Source: Micromonospora sp. LH3U1
GTDB taxonomy: Bacteria > Actinomycetota > Actinomycetes > Mycobacteriales > Micromonosporaceae
Assembly (NCBI RefSeq): GCF_028475105.1
Contig: NZ_CP116936.1
Location: forward strand, 372,001 to 436,000
DNA: 64,000 nt
Direction: 5' to 3'
Under the pieces are notes generated by a model. The model saw only the letters and a program-made list of their open reading frames with translations. It searched no databases and had not been told where the DNA came from. The position numbers were made by a program, and so were the translations under genes. How positions within the stretch are numbered: the stretch's first letter is position 1; the number at the start of each line of letters is the position of its first letter. This document shows positions 27,560 to 36,769 of this stretch, one piece after another.

Positions 27560-29227
27560 TCACCCGTTCAGCACGCTACCCACCAGACCGTCCAGAGCGT
27601 CACCGGCGAGCACGACGACCAGGACACTGATCGCCACCAGCACCGCCAGAGCGGCGGCCAGGACGATCATCACCCGGGCGTTCCCGGACCGCTCGGCCGG
27701 CGTGTCCGCCCAGCCCTGAGCCAGGATGTGCCCGGTCAGCGAGCCGGAATTCTCCACCGCGTTCGCAGACATCGCGATCGTGGTGAAACCCGGCCCCTCA
27801 CCGCTGCCGTAGACGGTGCCGGCCAGGTCCGAACCGCCGTCGTGCCGCCCGGCACGGGCGCTCGCGCCCCGTCCGGCGGAGTTGCCCGAAGGGCTGCCCG
27901 TCGGCGCGGACATTCGGGTGTTGACGGTGCCATTCCCGGCCGATTGGGGAGCGCTGACGGTGGACGGCGGCCAACTCGGCAGCGCTGGCGCGGGCACCAC
28001 CGGCGGCGCGGAGACGGGTGTCTCGGCCCATCCGCCGCTGGACGTCGGGCGTGCCGCCCCGGCGGTGGACGGCCACCCGGCCGGCGCTGCGGAGACCGAC
28101 GCGGTGGCCCGTACGCCGGGCGTGTCGATCATCGCGGGCGGCGGCGGAAACGGCGGTGCCGGCATCGGGCCGGGCGGGCCTGGCGGCGCGGGCACCGGTG
28201 GACCGGGTGGCGGTAGCGGTGGGCTCGGGATGGGCGGTGCCGGCGGACCCGGAATGGGCGGAACCGGCGAAGGGGGCGGAATGGGTGGACCCGGGACGGG
28301 CGGGACCGGACCGGGCGGCGGCGTGGGTCGCGGCCCCGGCGTCGGCATCGGGCCGGGAGGATACGGACCAGGGGCCGGCGCGGGCTCCGGCTCGGGTGGC
28401 GACGGCTGGGTCGGCCCGGGGCCGGGTGGCGCGGGCTCCGGAGTCGATGGCTGGGCTGGCTCCGGCTCGGGACCCACCGGCCCGGATCGGTAGACGGCGG
28501 GCGTGCTCCCGCGAGGCTCCGGGGTGCCCATGGCGCCGGACGCGACCCGGCTGCTGCCGGGAACCGTGGCACTGGCCCGGGCCGGCGCGGTCGAGTCGTT
28601 CCGCTGCCCGGGCAACGAAACATCGGCCGGGCTGGCTGAGCCGGTCGCACGGTACGTGGTCGCGGTGACCGGAGCGCTGGCCGGCAGGTCACTGCGAAGA
28701 GCCCCGGCGGTGGCGACGCTGGCGCGGGCCCGTACCGGCACGGCGGCTTGATCCGGACGAGCGTCGGCGGGCTGCCCAGCGCCCGCCTCGGGAACGTCCG
28801 AAGCGGCGCCGGTGCCGGCGGGAGCGGCGCTGGGCAAGACGTCCTCGGCTCCGGCGGGAGCGTCCTCGGCTCCGACGGAGGAGTCGTCGGCCCGGGCGGG
28901 ACCATCGTCGGCCCCAGCGGAGGCGTCGTCGGCCCCAGCGGAGGCGTCGTCGGCCCCGGCGGGGACGTCGTCGGCCCCGGCGGGAGCGTCATCGGCGCTC
29001 GCGGAGACGTCCTCGGCGCTGGTGACCGCGGAGGGGTCGCTGCCGTCAGTGGTGGCCGTGGCTGCGCTGCTGGTGGCCGGGGCGGCGTCAGAGGTAGCCG
29101 GGCCAGCCTGGGTGGTACCTGGGACGGCGTCGGAGGGGGGCGCCGGCTCGGCGATGGCCGGCCCTGGCGGGGCGGCTCGGTCGATTCCGGGGTCGACAAT
29201 CTCCGCCGGAACTCTCTGCTCGGCCAT
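27560..29227 (-). CDS. Pro/Ala/Asp-repeat protein with C-terminal membrane anchor
   Basis: 555 aa from the ATG at 29227, chosen for the GGAGGG upstream; the frame starts at 29293. Three parts are visible. First is an acidic N-terminal region with seven-residue repeats (PAGADDV, SAGADDA) encoded at about 28841-29008. Next is a long PPGP/PSPP-rich region (about residues 245-370). Last is one membrane helix near the C-terminus (MIVLAAALAVLVAISVLVVVLAG) followed by a 13-residue tail. There is no N-terminal signal peptide, so the large N-terminal part is probably cytoplasmic with a tail anchor. Not recognised as any family. It lies 114 nt downstream of the NlpC/P60 gene in the same direction, hinting at a cell-envelope role. 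Confidence 0.65.
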   Translation of the reverse strand: MAEQRVPAEIVDPGIDRAAPPGPAIAEPAPPSDAVPGTTQAGPATSDAAPATSSAATATTDGSDPSAVTSAEDVSASADDAPAGADDVPAGADDASAGADDASAGADDGPARADDSSVGAEDAPAGAEDVLPSAAPAGTGAASDVPEAGAGQPADARPDQAAVPVRARASVATAGALRSDLPASAPVTATTYRATGSASPADVSLPGQRNDSTAPARASATVPGSSRVASGAMGTPEPRGSTPAVYRSGPVGPEPEPAQPSTPEPAPPGPGPTQPSPPEPEPAPAPGPYPPGPMPTPGPRPTPPPGPVPPVPGPPIPPPSPVPPIPGPPAPPIPSPPLPPPGPPVPAPPGPPGPMPAPPFPPPPAMIDTPGVRATASVSAAPAGWPSTAGAARPTSSGGWAETPVSAPPVVPAPALPSWPPSTVSAPQSAGNGTVNTRMSAPTGSPSGNSAGRGASARAGRHDGGSDLAGTVYGSGEGPGFTTIAMSANAVENSGSLTGHILAQGWADTPAERSGNARVMIVLAAALAVLVAISVLVVVLAGDALDGLVGSVLNG

Positions 29228-29341
29228 CTCCGCCCTCCGCGCCATGCTCGCACCCGGACCCGTGACGTCGAGTCGGATGTGCCTGGTTGTCACCGTGCCA
29301 CAGATCTCCCCGAGCGGACAGCCGGAGCGGATCGTGGCGGG

Positions 29342-30928
29342 TCAGTTCGCGGTGCTGGGGCTGCCCGTCGGGATGCCGCTGCCCGTCGCGCTCGTGCTGG
29401 CCTTCGGCGTGGTCGACGGGGACGTGCTGCCCGGCGCGCTGGTCGGTGCCGAGGGCAGGGTCGTCGGCGTGTTGCTCGGGCTGGTCGACGAACTCGGCGC
29501 GGTGCTGCCAGTTGGCGTGGGCGTCGGCGTGGGCTTCGTCGGCGTCGGCGTCGGCGTTGTGGTCGGCGTTGGCTTGGTGGTGGGCGTCGGCGTCGTGGTG
29601 GGCGTCGGCTTGGTGGTCGGCGTCGGCTTGGTGGTCGGCTTGGTGGTTTGCGTCGGCTTCGGGGTGGGCGTCGTGCTGGGCGTCGGAACCGGCGGGGTCG
29701 GGATGGTCACGATCGGTGCCGGCACCGCGCCGATCACCCGGGTGGCGGCGTACAGCCCGGACCAGCGGACGACCGAGATCTTGACGACGTCGCCGGTGGT
29801 GGGCGCCTGCACCATCTTGCCGTTGCCGATGTACATGCCGACGTGGTGGATCGTCGTCCAACTGCTGCCGGAGGCGAAGAAGAGCAGGTCGCCGGGGAGC
29901 AGCGCGGTCTGCGGGACGGTGCGGCTCCGGGTGGCGGCGTACTGGTCGCGGGAGACCCGGGGCAGGTCGAAGTAGTCGGCGCCCTGGGACCGGTACGCGG
30001 CCCACATCAGACCGGAGCAGTCGAACTGGTCCGGCCCCTCCTCGGACCACTTGTACGGGTCGCCGAGCTGGGCGAGCGCGTACCGGACCGCGGCCAGTGC
30101 CCGCGGGTGCGCGGCCATGCCGCTGATGTTCTGACCAGCGACGTAGCCGGCGCCGATCTGCTGCTCGGCGGCTTCCTGCTGCCGTTCGATCTCGATCAGC
30201 AGGGCGGCGTTGTCCCGGCGCAGCTTGAGCAGGCTCGCCTCGGCCGTGCGGAGCGCCGTCTCGCCCGCGGTGAACTCCGCCTCGGCGGCGGCGAGCAGAT
30301 CCTTGGCCTGGGAGTGCTTCTGGTAGGCGTCCTGCTCCCCGGCGCGGGCACGGGACAGCTCACCGGCCACTCCGGTGGTGCCGCCGTCGACCTTTTCGCC
30401 CCGGGTGATCTGCTGTAGGCGGTTCAGCCCTCGGATGTCCCGGGCGAGGTCACCAGGCGGCAGCGCGGCGGCGGCCTTGACGGCGTCCGAGGCGGCGACG
30501 TCGGCCGCCTGTTGGGCCCGGAGCAGGGCGTCCTGCGTGGTCGCGAGCACCTTGCCGGCCGCTTCGAGCTGCGCCTGCGCGTCGGTGCGTTTCTGCTGGG
30601 TCACCAGCAACGCTTCGCCGAGCGCGCCGACCTGGATCTCGCCAGCGGAGATGGCGGCGGCCAGCGGGCCGGTGCCGACGTTGACGACCGGCGGGACGGG
30701 CACGCCGGCGGTGGGAGCGCCACCGGGCAGTTGGAGTGTGCCGATGGCCGGTGGGCGCGCACCGGTGTCCGGCACGGTGGTCGGCACTCCGGGCTCGGCG
30801 TACACGGGGGTGGCCAGCACGGCGGCGGCGATCGCGCCGAGCAGGGCGGCCCAGAGCTTCGGGCGCAGCACCGGCGAGATCACCGGGCTCCGTCGTCGCT
30901 GCCGTCGCCCGCGCCCGCTGTCGACCAT
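29342..30928 (-). CDS. NlpC/P60 peptidoglycan hydrolase, RipA-like
   Basis: 528 aa from the ATG at 30928 (GGGGAG ribosome-binding site); the frame extends further upstream without support. A signal peptide (KLWAALLGAIAAAVLATPVYA) is followed by a long coiled-coil segment (about residues 105-260). The NlpC/P60 domain has the catalytic Cys304 in FDCSG, His362 in HHVGMYIG and a third polar residue in MVQAP. A Thr/Pro/Lys-rich tail of about 110 residues follows. The coiled coil resembles the autoinhibitory region of mycobacterial RipA and Streptomyces RpfA/Nlp hydrolases. Cleaves stem-peptide bonds in cell-wall remodelling or septation. Divergent from mqnE. Confidence 0.92.
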   Translation of the reverse strand: MVDSGRGRRQRRRSPVISPVLRPKLWAALLGAIAAAVLATPVYAEPGVPTTVPDTGARPPAIGTLQLPGGAPTAGVPVPPVVNVGTGPLAAAISAGEIQVGALGEALLVTQQKRTDAQAQLEAAGKVLATTQDALLRAQQAADVAASDAVKAAAALPPGDLARDIRGLNRLQQITRGEKVDGGTTGVAGELSRARAGEQDAYQKHSQAKDLLAAAEAEFTAGETALRTAEASLLKLRRDNAALLIEIERQQEAAEQQIGAGYVAGQNISGMAAHPRALAAVRYALAQLGDPYKWSEEGPDQFDCSGLMWAAYRSQGADYFDLPRVSRDQYAATRSRTVPQTALLPGDLLFFASGSSWTTIHHVGMYIGNGKMVQAPTTGDVVKISVVRWSGLYAATRVIGAVPAPIVTIPTPPVPTPSTTPTPKPTQTTKPTTKPTPTTKPTPTTTPTPTTKPTPTTTPTPTPTKPTPTPTPTGSTAPSSSTSPSNTPTTLPSAPTSAPGSTSPSTTPKASTSATGSGIPTGSPSTAN

Positions 30929-31166
30929 GCTGCTCCCCGTCTCACCGCTCGTCGCCGCGCTCGGTGGGCGCGGCCGGCGGGACGGTACCAGTGTGTGTGT
31001 TCCGCCCCACCTTGTTACTACCGCACACCGCCAGCGATGTCGATGCGTTGCCGGGTTACGGGAGGCTGAGAGTCTGGTGAGTGGGTCGCTGTCGGCGACC
31101 GTGCTGCCGGGGGTGTCGGCCCTCCGACGTACGCTCGACCGGGACCGCAGGTGGAAGGGACGTGCC

Positions 31167-32336
31167 ATGGACGCCGGACTCAAGCGTGAGCTCGAAGCGA
31201 AGGTGTACGCCGGTGAGCGGCTGACCCGGGAGGACGGGGTCGCGCTCTACGAGAGCGATGACCTGACCTGGTTGGGGCGGTTGGCTCATCACAAGCGCAC
31301 CGAGCTGAACGGCGAGCGGGTGATGTTCAACGTCAACCGGCACCTCAACCTGACAAACGTCTGCTCGGCGTCCTGTGCGTACTGCTCGTTCCAGCGCAAG
31401 CCGGGCGAGAAGGACGCGTACACGATGCGCATCGACGAGGCGGTCCGCAAGGCCAAGGAGATGGAGGATGAGCAGCTCACCGAGCTGCACATCGTCAACG
31501 GTCTGCACCCCACGCTGCCCTGGCGTTACTACCCGAAGGTGCTGCGCGAGCTGAAGGCGGCGCTGCCGAACGTCAAGCTCAAGTGCTTCACCGCGACCGA
31601 GGTGCAGTGGTTCGAGAAGATCAGCGGTCTGAGCGCCGACGAGATCCTCGACGAGCTGATGGATGCCGGCCTGGAGTCGCTGACCGGCGGTGGCGCGGAG
31701 ATCTTCGACTGGGAGGTCCGGCAGCACATCGTCGACCACGCCTGCCACTGGGAGGACTGGTCGCGGATCCACGCCCTGGCGCACAGCAAGGGCATGAAGA
31801 CCCCGGCAACCATGCTGTACGGCCACATCGAGGAGCCCCGGCACCGGGTCGACCACGTGCTGCGGCTGCGTGAGTTGCAGGACGAGACCGGTGGCTTCGC
31901 GGTCTTCATCCCACTGCGCTACCAGCACGACTTCGTGGACTCGGCGGACGGCAAGGTCCGTAACCGGATCCAGGCGCGCACCACGATGGCCTCGCCGGCC
32001 GAGTCGCTGAAGACGTTCGCCGTGTCCCGGCTGCTCTTCGACAACGTGCCGCACGTGAAGAACTTCTGGGTGATGCACGGGCTGTCGGTGGCCCAGCTCT
32101 CGCTGAACTTCGGCGTGGACGACCTGGACGGCTCGGTCGTCGAATACAAGATCACGCATGACGCCGACTCGTACGGCACCCCGAACACCATGCACCGCGA
32201 CGACCTGCTGCACCTGATCTGGGACGCCGGCTTCCAGCCGGTCGAGCGGGACACCCGCTACAACGTGGTCCGGGAGTACGACAAGGCCCCGTCGCTGGCC
32301 GAGCGGCGCGCCGAGCCGCAGCAGGTCTGGGCCTGA
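31167..32336 (+). CDS. mqnE: Aminofutalosine synthase
   Basis: 389 aa from the ATG at 31167, with AAGGGA upstream; an upstream extension of the frame is not supported. The radical-SAM cluster motif is CSASCAYC after NRHLNLTNV. LHIVNGLHPTLPW, LTGGGAEIFDWEVR and FIPLRYQHDF are MqnE hallmarks. Joins the mqnA product (3-enolpyruvyl benzoate) to SAM-derived adenosine, forming aminofutalosine. mqnA lies at 52656 and mqnC at 59797, so the pathway is dispersed in this window. Confidence 0.95.
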   Translation: MDAGLKRELEAKVYAGERLTREDGVALYESDDLTWLGRLAHHKRTELNGERVMFNVNRHLNLTNVCSASCAYCSFQRKPGEKDAYTMRIDEAVRKAKEMEDEQLTELHIVNGLHPTLPWRYYPKVLRELKAALPNVKLKCFTATEVQWFEKISGLSADEILDELMDAGLESLTGGGAEIFDWEVRQHIVDHACHWEDWSRIHALAHSKGMKTPATMLYGHIEEPRHRVDHVLRLRELQDETGGFAVFIPLRYQHDFVDSADGKVRNRIQARTTMASPAESLKTFAVSRLLFDNVPHVKNFWVMHGLSVAQLSLNFGVDDLDGSVVEYKITHDADSYGTPNTMHRDDLLHLIWDAGFQPVERDTRYNVVREYDKAPSLAERRAEPQQVWA

Positions 32337-32359
32337 GCCACCACGTACCCTCGCAGTCG

Positions 32360-32797
32360 ATGACCGAGCAACGCGATTCTGAGCAGCAGGGCGGGTTTCC
32401 CCGCCGGGACGCCGAGGGGCGCATCCGTACCCTGGGCGATCTGCTCGGGGTGTGCCTGGCCGGCCTGGTCATCGGTGCGCTGGCGTTGGTGTTGTTCGAC
32501 TGGGCGTTCGCCTCGATCGGCGCCGGCGATTTCGGGCACACCAACGGCTGGTTGGCGGTGATCCTGCCGGCCTGGCTGTTCTGGGACGATTTCCGCGCCT
32601 GGGAGTTCGGCGCGGCCCGGGTGCTGGCGGCGGTGGTCGCCGCTGCGGTCGGGGTGTTCGTCGGGCTGCTGATCGCCGGTCTGGGTTCCGGGTTGCCGCC
32701 GCTGCTGTCCGGCGCGTTGGCGGCCGGGGCGTTCACGGTGGCGTACGCGACGGTCTGGTTCCCGGGCGTCCGCTGGCTGGCCCGCCGGACCGGCTGA
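32360..32797 (+). CDS. Small membrane protein, unknown function
   Basis: 145 aa with a 25-residue polar N-terminus and four hydrophobic segments (LLGVCLAGLVIGALALVLF; WLAVILPAWLFW; VLAAVVAAAVGVFVGLLIAGLG; LLSGALAAGAFTVAYATVWF). No catalytic motif. It begins 24 nt after mqnE and is followed by a second small membrane protein gene; both may be co-transcribed with mqnE. No function is assigned. Confidence 0.75.
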   Translation: MTEQRDSEQQGGFPRRDAEGRIRTLGDLLGVCLAGLVIGALALVLFDWAFASIGAGDFGHTNGWLAVILPAWLFWDDFRAWEFGAARVLAAVVAAAVGVFVGLLIAGLGSGLPPLLSGALAAGAFTVAYATVWFPGVRWLARRTG

Positions 32798-32861
32798 CCG
32801 CGACCGCCCGCCGGGCGGATCGACCCTCCCGCCGGCACCGGCGGGCGACGGAGAGAACGGA

Positions 32862-33152
32862 GTGGTGCAGGTGAGCGCCGCGCTCAAGTACACGCTGGGC
32901 CGGATCGGGCTGTTCGTCGCCGTGTTGGCGGCCCTCTGGCTGGTCGACATGAACGTGTTCCTGAAGCTGATGTTGGCACTGGCCTTCTCCGCCGCGCTCT
33001 CCTTCTTCCTGCTGCGTGGCTGGCGGGACGAGATGGCCGAGGAGATGGCCAGCGCCGCCGAGCGCCGCCGCACCGAGAAGGAGCGCCTCCGCTCCGCCCT
33101 GGCCGGCGAAGACGACCAGCCCCCCACCACCCCCGACCAACCCTCGCGGTGA
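32862..33152 (+). CDS. DUF4229-like small membrane protein
   Basis: 96 aa from the GTG at 32862 (GGAGAG upstream); an alternative GTG is at 32871. Two membrane helices (RIGLFVAVLAALWLVDM; LMLALAFSAALSFFLLRGW), then a basic/acidic helical tail (EMAEEMASAAERRRTEKERLR). The layout and the LKYTLGRIGLFV start match DUF4229 proteins, which often neighbour menaquinone genes in actinobacteria; this last point is from memory. The stop lies next to a palindromic terminator-like element. Confidence 0.8.
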   Translation: MVQVSAALKYTLGRIGLFVAVLAALWLVDMNVFLKLMLALAFSAALSFFLLRGWRDEMAEEMASAAERRRTEKERLRSALAGEDDQPPTTPDQPSR

Positions 33153-33205
33153 TCATGAAGTTATTGCTCCGACACGCCGGGTGATCGGGCAATAACTTCA
33201 TGATC
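33151..33205. repeat. 55-nt intergenic palindrome with perfect 17-bp arms, type C
   Basis: Arms GATCATGAAGTTATTGC (33151-33167) and its exact inverse (33189-33205) enclose a 21-nt loop. It is notably AT-rich for this genome and starts with GATC like the other palindromes. It lies between the convergent DUF4229-like and C39-like genes, where it probably ends transcription from both sides. Confidence 0.88.
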
Positions 33206-33214
33206 GACCACGCT

Positions 33215-34552
33215 CTACCAGTTGGTGGAACCCGGGACCTTGGGCCAGGGCTTTGCGGTTGGCTTGATCAGGTACGCGATGCCGCCGGGGCCGCCGGAGA
33301 CGCCGCCGCTGGCGTTGGTCCGCTTGGTCCGCAGCCAGATCTGCTCGAACTGCGCGCGCTTGTAGACGTTGCGCACGACGTCATTGCTGGACGAGGCGGG
33401 GTCGTTGACGATCACGTCGCCGTCGGCGGTGAAGCCGACCACCACGAAGAGGTGCCCCGAGGTGCCGTAGTTCGCCCCGTCCAGCTCACTGGCGAGGAAG
33501 GACTGGCTGGTCACGACGGGGATGCCGGCGGCGATGAACCGTTCCAGCTCGTCCAGGGAGTGCAGTCGGGTCACCCGCCCCTCCAGGCCGGGGAAGCTGG
33601 CCGCGTACGCGGTGTTGAACGGCCAGTTGCCGGCACCGTCGTACGCGTAGTCGTAGGTCATCCGGGCCGCGTGGTTGACGGTCGGGTCGGGGTAGGTCGG
33701 GTCCACCCAGGAGGTGTCGGCCGGGGAAGGCTTGCGACCCCAGTACTCGACCACCATCTCGGTGGAGGTGGGCGAGCACCACGCCTCGCCGCCGCCGTCG
33801 TACTCGGGGTAGTGACCGGAGTGCACGTTCTGCGAGTAGCGCGGCACCGGCAGCTCGACGCCCCAGGCGATGTGCCCGGCGCTCGGCGTGACGGTGAACC
33901 GGTCCGGCACGGTGGAGCTCATCGCGCCGAGCATCCGGACCACCGGGGCGGCGGTCTGCCCGGGTGCCCGGTAGAGGGTCAGCCGCAGCTGGTACGACCG
34001 CAGCAGTACCCCGGCGGCGGCGTCGTCGATGCTGAAGGTGTCGGTCCAGATCGTCGACCAGGGATCGCCCTGCCGGTTGACGGTGGTCCGCTTGATGTCG
34101 CTGTCGCCGGACGCCCAGCGACCCATGACGTACCACGGGGTTTCATCACCGCTGGTGTAGCTGCCCTGCATCTCCACCTGGATCCAGGTGCCGGCCGGTG
34201 TCTCCGCGTTCCACGAGGCGATCAGCTCGGTGGCGTCGAACCCGATCCGGGTCACCGGTGAGGTCCAGGTGCCGTACTCCCAGGTGCGGGTGGCACCGGT
34301 GTGCGGGTCGGCGTACTCGGTGGTGCCGGCCGGTCGGGCCAGGGTGAGGCCCGCTCGGGCGCCGGGCACCACGCGGGTGCCGGCGCGGCTGCCCCGGTGC
34401 CAGTCGGCGGGCCCGGACCAGTCCTGGAAGGTGATCTGCTCGTCGTGAGTGACGGCGGGTGGGCGGGCCGCCGTCGCGGGTGCGGTGGTGGCGAGCAGGG
34501 TGAGCGCGGTGACGCCGGCGAGGGCGGCCGCGTGCAGGCGGGATCTGGCCAT
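33215..34552 (-). CDS. Secreted C39-like cysteine peptidase family protein
   Basis: 445 aa from the ATG at 34552 (CGGAG upstream). Signal peptide RLHAAALAGVTALTLLATTAPATA. The C-terminal half has the C39-like fold: catalytic Cys in GEAWCSPTSTEMVVEYW, His in SGHLFVVVGF and Asp in VIVNDPA. The N-terminal half is beta-rich (FDATELIASWNAETPAGTW) and may bind substrate or cell wall. Exported; bacteriocin-type or general protein processing is possible. Divergent from an M14 carboxypeptidase, making a two-gene exopeptidase locus. Confidence 0.87.
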   Translation of the reverse strand: MARSRLHAAALAGVTALTLLATTAPATAARPPAVTHDEQITFQDWSGPADWHRGSRAGTRVVPGARAGLTLARPAGTTEYADPHTGATRTWEYGTWTSPVTRIGFDATELIASWNAETPAGTWIQVEMQGSYTSGDETPWYVMGRWASGDSDIKRTTVNRQGDPWSTIWTDTFSIDDAAAGVLLRSYQLRLTLYRAPGQTAAPVVRMLGAMSSTVPDRFTVTPSAGHIAWGVELPVPRYSQNVHSGHYPEYDGGGEAWCSPTSTEMVVEYWGRKPSPADTSWVDPTYPDPTVNHAARMTYDYAYDGAGNWPFNTAYAASFPGLEGRVTRLHSLDELERFIAAGIPVVTSQSFLASELDGANYGTSGHLFVVVGFTADGDVIVNDPASSSNDVVRNVYKRAQFEQIWLRTKRTNASGGVSGGPGGIAYLIKPTAKPWPKVPGSTNW

Positions 34553-34763
34553 GAGTGCTCCGCGGTGTCGAGAGGGGCATCGTCGCTGGTCAGTTTTCCG
34601 CTTGGCGGGAAGTTTCGCCATAGGTTGTCGCGTGGAAAAAACTTGCCGCCGGGATGATCAGCTCGGGATGCATTGGGCAACGATCAATATTGATATGACC
34701 ATGTGACAGGTGGTGAAGTGTCCTTCACCGAGCGGGATCTCCCGCCCATCGAGGAGGTAGTCC
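34553..34763. promoter_or_regulatory. Divergent promoter region of the two exopeptidase genes
   Basis: 211 bp with the most AT-rich tract nearby, including the perfect 12-bp palindrome ATCAATATTGAT (about 34683-34694). Strong ribosome-binding site GAGGAGGTAG precedes the carboxypeptidase ATG. The palindrome is a candidate shared operator; its binder is unknown. Confidence 0.4.
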
Positions 34764-36644
34764 ATGGCCCTCCGCACGCCCATCCCTCTCCGCCGCGTCC
34801 TGGTGCTCGCCGTTGTCACCGGGCTGGGAATCGTCACCGTCGCCGCCGGTCCGGTCGCCGCCCGACCGGCACCGGACCGCACCGCAGAGCCGGCCGCCGC
34901 CAGCTACCGGGTGCTCGGGCCCCGGACCCTCGCCGACCGCAACGCGGTGGCCCGCACCGGAGCCGCCATCGACTACTCCGAACACGGAGTCCTGCACATC
35001 TCGGCCACCGCGGGTGAGGCCGCCGCGATCGGCAAGCTCGGCTTCCGACTCGAACCGCTCGCCCCACCGCCCAACGCCGAGCGCGGCGCCGGCGAGATGG
35101 GCACGTTGGCCTTCCCGCCCGCCGACTCCAACTACCACGACTACGCGGAACTGACCGCCGTCGTGAACCAGGTCGTCGCCGACCATCCGGCGATCGCCCG
35201 CAAGATCAGCATCGGTTCGTCGTACGAGGGCCGCGACCTGATGGCGGTGAAGATCTCCGACAACGTCGGCACCGACGAGAACGAGCCGGAGATCCTGTTC
35301 AACTCCCAACAGCACGCCCGTGAGCACCTGACCGTCGAGATGGCGATCTACCTGCTCAACCTGTTCACCGACAGCTACGGCTCCGACTCCCGGATCACCA
35401 ACATCGTCAACGGCCGGGAGATCTGGATCGTGCCGACGGTCAACCCGGACGGCAGCGAGTACGACATCGCCACCGGGTCGTACCGGTCGTGGCGCAAGAA
35501 CCGGCAGCCCAACAGCGGCTCGTCCAACGTCGGCACCGACCTGAACCGCAACTGGTCCTACAACTGGGGTTGCTGCGGCGGCTCGTCGGGCACCACCTCG
35601 TCGGAGACCTACCGTGGCCCGTCGGCGTTCTCCGCACCCGAGACGCAGGCACTGCGCAACTTCGTCAACGGCCGGGTGGTCGGTGGCGTCCAGCAGATCA
35701 AGGCCAACATCGACTTCCACACGTACTCGCAGCTGGTGCTCTGGCCGTACGGCTACACCACCGCGAACACCGCGACGGGGATGAACGCGGACCAGTACAA
35801 CACCTTCGCCACCATCGGTCAGCAGATGGCGGCCACCAACAGCTACACACCGGAACAGTCCAGCGACCTCTACATCACCGACGGGGACAGCCTCGACTGG
35901 ATGTGGGCCACCCACAACATCTGGGCGTACACCTTCGAGATGTATCCCGGCTCGTCCGGCGGTGGCGGCTTCTACCCGCCCGACGAGGTGATCCCCGCGC
36001 AGACCTCCCGCAACCGGGAGGCGGTGCTGCTGCTCAGCGAGTACGCCGACTGCCCGTACCGGGCCATCGGCAAGCAGGCGCAGTACTGCGGCGGCGGTGG
36101 TGGCGGCACCACGGTCTGGTCGGACACCTTCGAGACCGCCACCGGCTGGACCATCAACCCGTCCGGCACCGACACCGCCACGGCCGGGGCGTTCGAGCGG
36201 GGTGCCGCCCAGGCGACCACGTCCTCCGGCGCCAAGCAGCTCACCCCGTACGCCGGCGCCAACGACCTGGTCACCGGCCGGCTCGCCGGTTCGGCGGCGG
36301 GTGACTACGACGTCGATGGCGGCGTGACCAGCGCCCGGTCCCCGGCGGTGACCCTGCCGTCGTCCGGCACGCTGAGCCTCTCGCTGGCCTGGTACCTGGC
36401 GCACGGCTCGAACGCCTCGTCGGCGGACTACCTGCGGGTGAGCGTGGTGCACAACGGCGGCACCACGGCGCTGCTCACCCAGGCCGGTGCGGCCACCAAC
36501 CGCAACGGAAGCTGGGCGGTGGCGAACCTCAACCTCACCCCGTACGCCGGCCAGTCGGTACGCATCCTCGTCGAGTCGGCCGACGCCTCCGGCGCGAGCC
36601 TGGTCGAGGCGGCTGTGGACAACGTCACCATCACCTCCTCCTGA
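34764..36644 (+). CDS. Secreted M14 zinc carboxypeptidase with C-terminal beta domain
   Basis: 626 aa. Signal peptide at the N-terminus ([22 protein letters not shown]) and a propeptide of about 85 residues. In the M14 domain zinc is bound by His184 and Glu187 (QQHAREH) and His319 (IDFHTYSQ); the catalytic Glu392 is in YTFEMYP. Removes C-terminal residues from peptides outside the cell. After a Gly-rich linker (GGGGGT) comes a domain of about 170 residues starting [12 protein letters not shown], resembling carbohydrate- or surface-binding beta-sandwiches appended to exoenzymes. Followed by a perfect palindrome acting as a likely terminator. Confidence 0.93.
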   Translation: MALRTPIPLRRVLVLAVVTGLGIVTVAAGPVAARPAPDRTAEPAAASYRVLGPRTLADRNAVARTGAAIDYSEHGVLHISATAGEAAAIGKLGFRLEPLAPPPNAERGAGEMGTLAFPPADSNYHDYAELTAVVNQVVADHPAIARKISIGSSYEGRDLMAVKISDNVGTDENEPEILFNSQQHAREHLTVEMAIYLLNLFTDSYGSDSRITNIVNGREIWIVPTVNPDGSEYDIATGSYRSWRKNRQPNSGSSNVGTDLNRNWSYNWGCCGGSSGTTSSETYRGPSAFSAPETQALRNFVNGRVVGGVQQIKANIDFHTYSQLVLWPYGYTTANTATGMNADQYNTFATIGQQMAATNSYTPEQSSDLYITDGDSLDWMWATHNIWAYTFEMYPGSSGGGGFYPPDEVIPAQTSRNREAVLLLSEYADCPYRAIGKQAQYCGGGGGGTTVWSDTFETATGWTINPSGTDTATAGAFERGAAQATTSSGAKQLTPYAGANDLVTGRLAGSAAGDYDVDGGVTSARSPAVTLPSSGTLSLSLAWYLAHGSNASSADYLRVSVVHNGGTTALLTQAGAATNRNGSWAVANLNLTPYAGQSVRILVESADASGASLVEAAVDNVTITSS

Positions 36645-36697
36645 TCGGGTGGGGCCCCGTCCGCCCCCCAACGGGGCCCCACCACCCCCCTTTCGAC

Positions 36698-36759
36698 GTT
36701 GATCTAGGGCATATCGTCGTGATCTGAGATCAACTCACGACGATATGCCCTAGATCAAC
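36698..36759. repeat. 62-nt palindrome with perfect 25-bp arms, type A copy 2
   Basis: Arms 36698-36722 and 36735-36759 are exact inverses around a 12-nt loop. Same length and ends as 5319-5380, which suggests one element family. It lies 53 nt after the carboxypeptidase stop and just before the cobalamin riboswitch, so it may terminate the upstream transcript and insulate the riboswitch. Confidence 0.9.
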
Positions 36760-36769
36760 AGGGGTGGTC

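Noticed and set aside
28748..30418. Plus-strand frame opposite the NlpC and Pro-rich genes
   Set aside because: Gly/Arg-rich mirror of two repetitive minus-strand genes; no start signal or domain.
30929..31166. ydaO (cyclic di-AMP) riboswitch upstream of the NlpC/P60 gene
   Set aside because: Actinobacterial cell-wall hydrolase genes often have one, but the conserved blocks were not found on the minus strand of this 238-bp gap.
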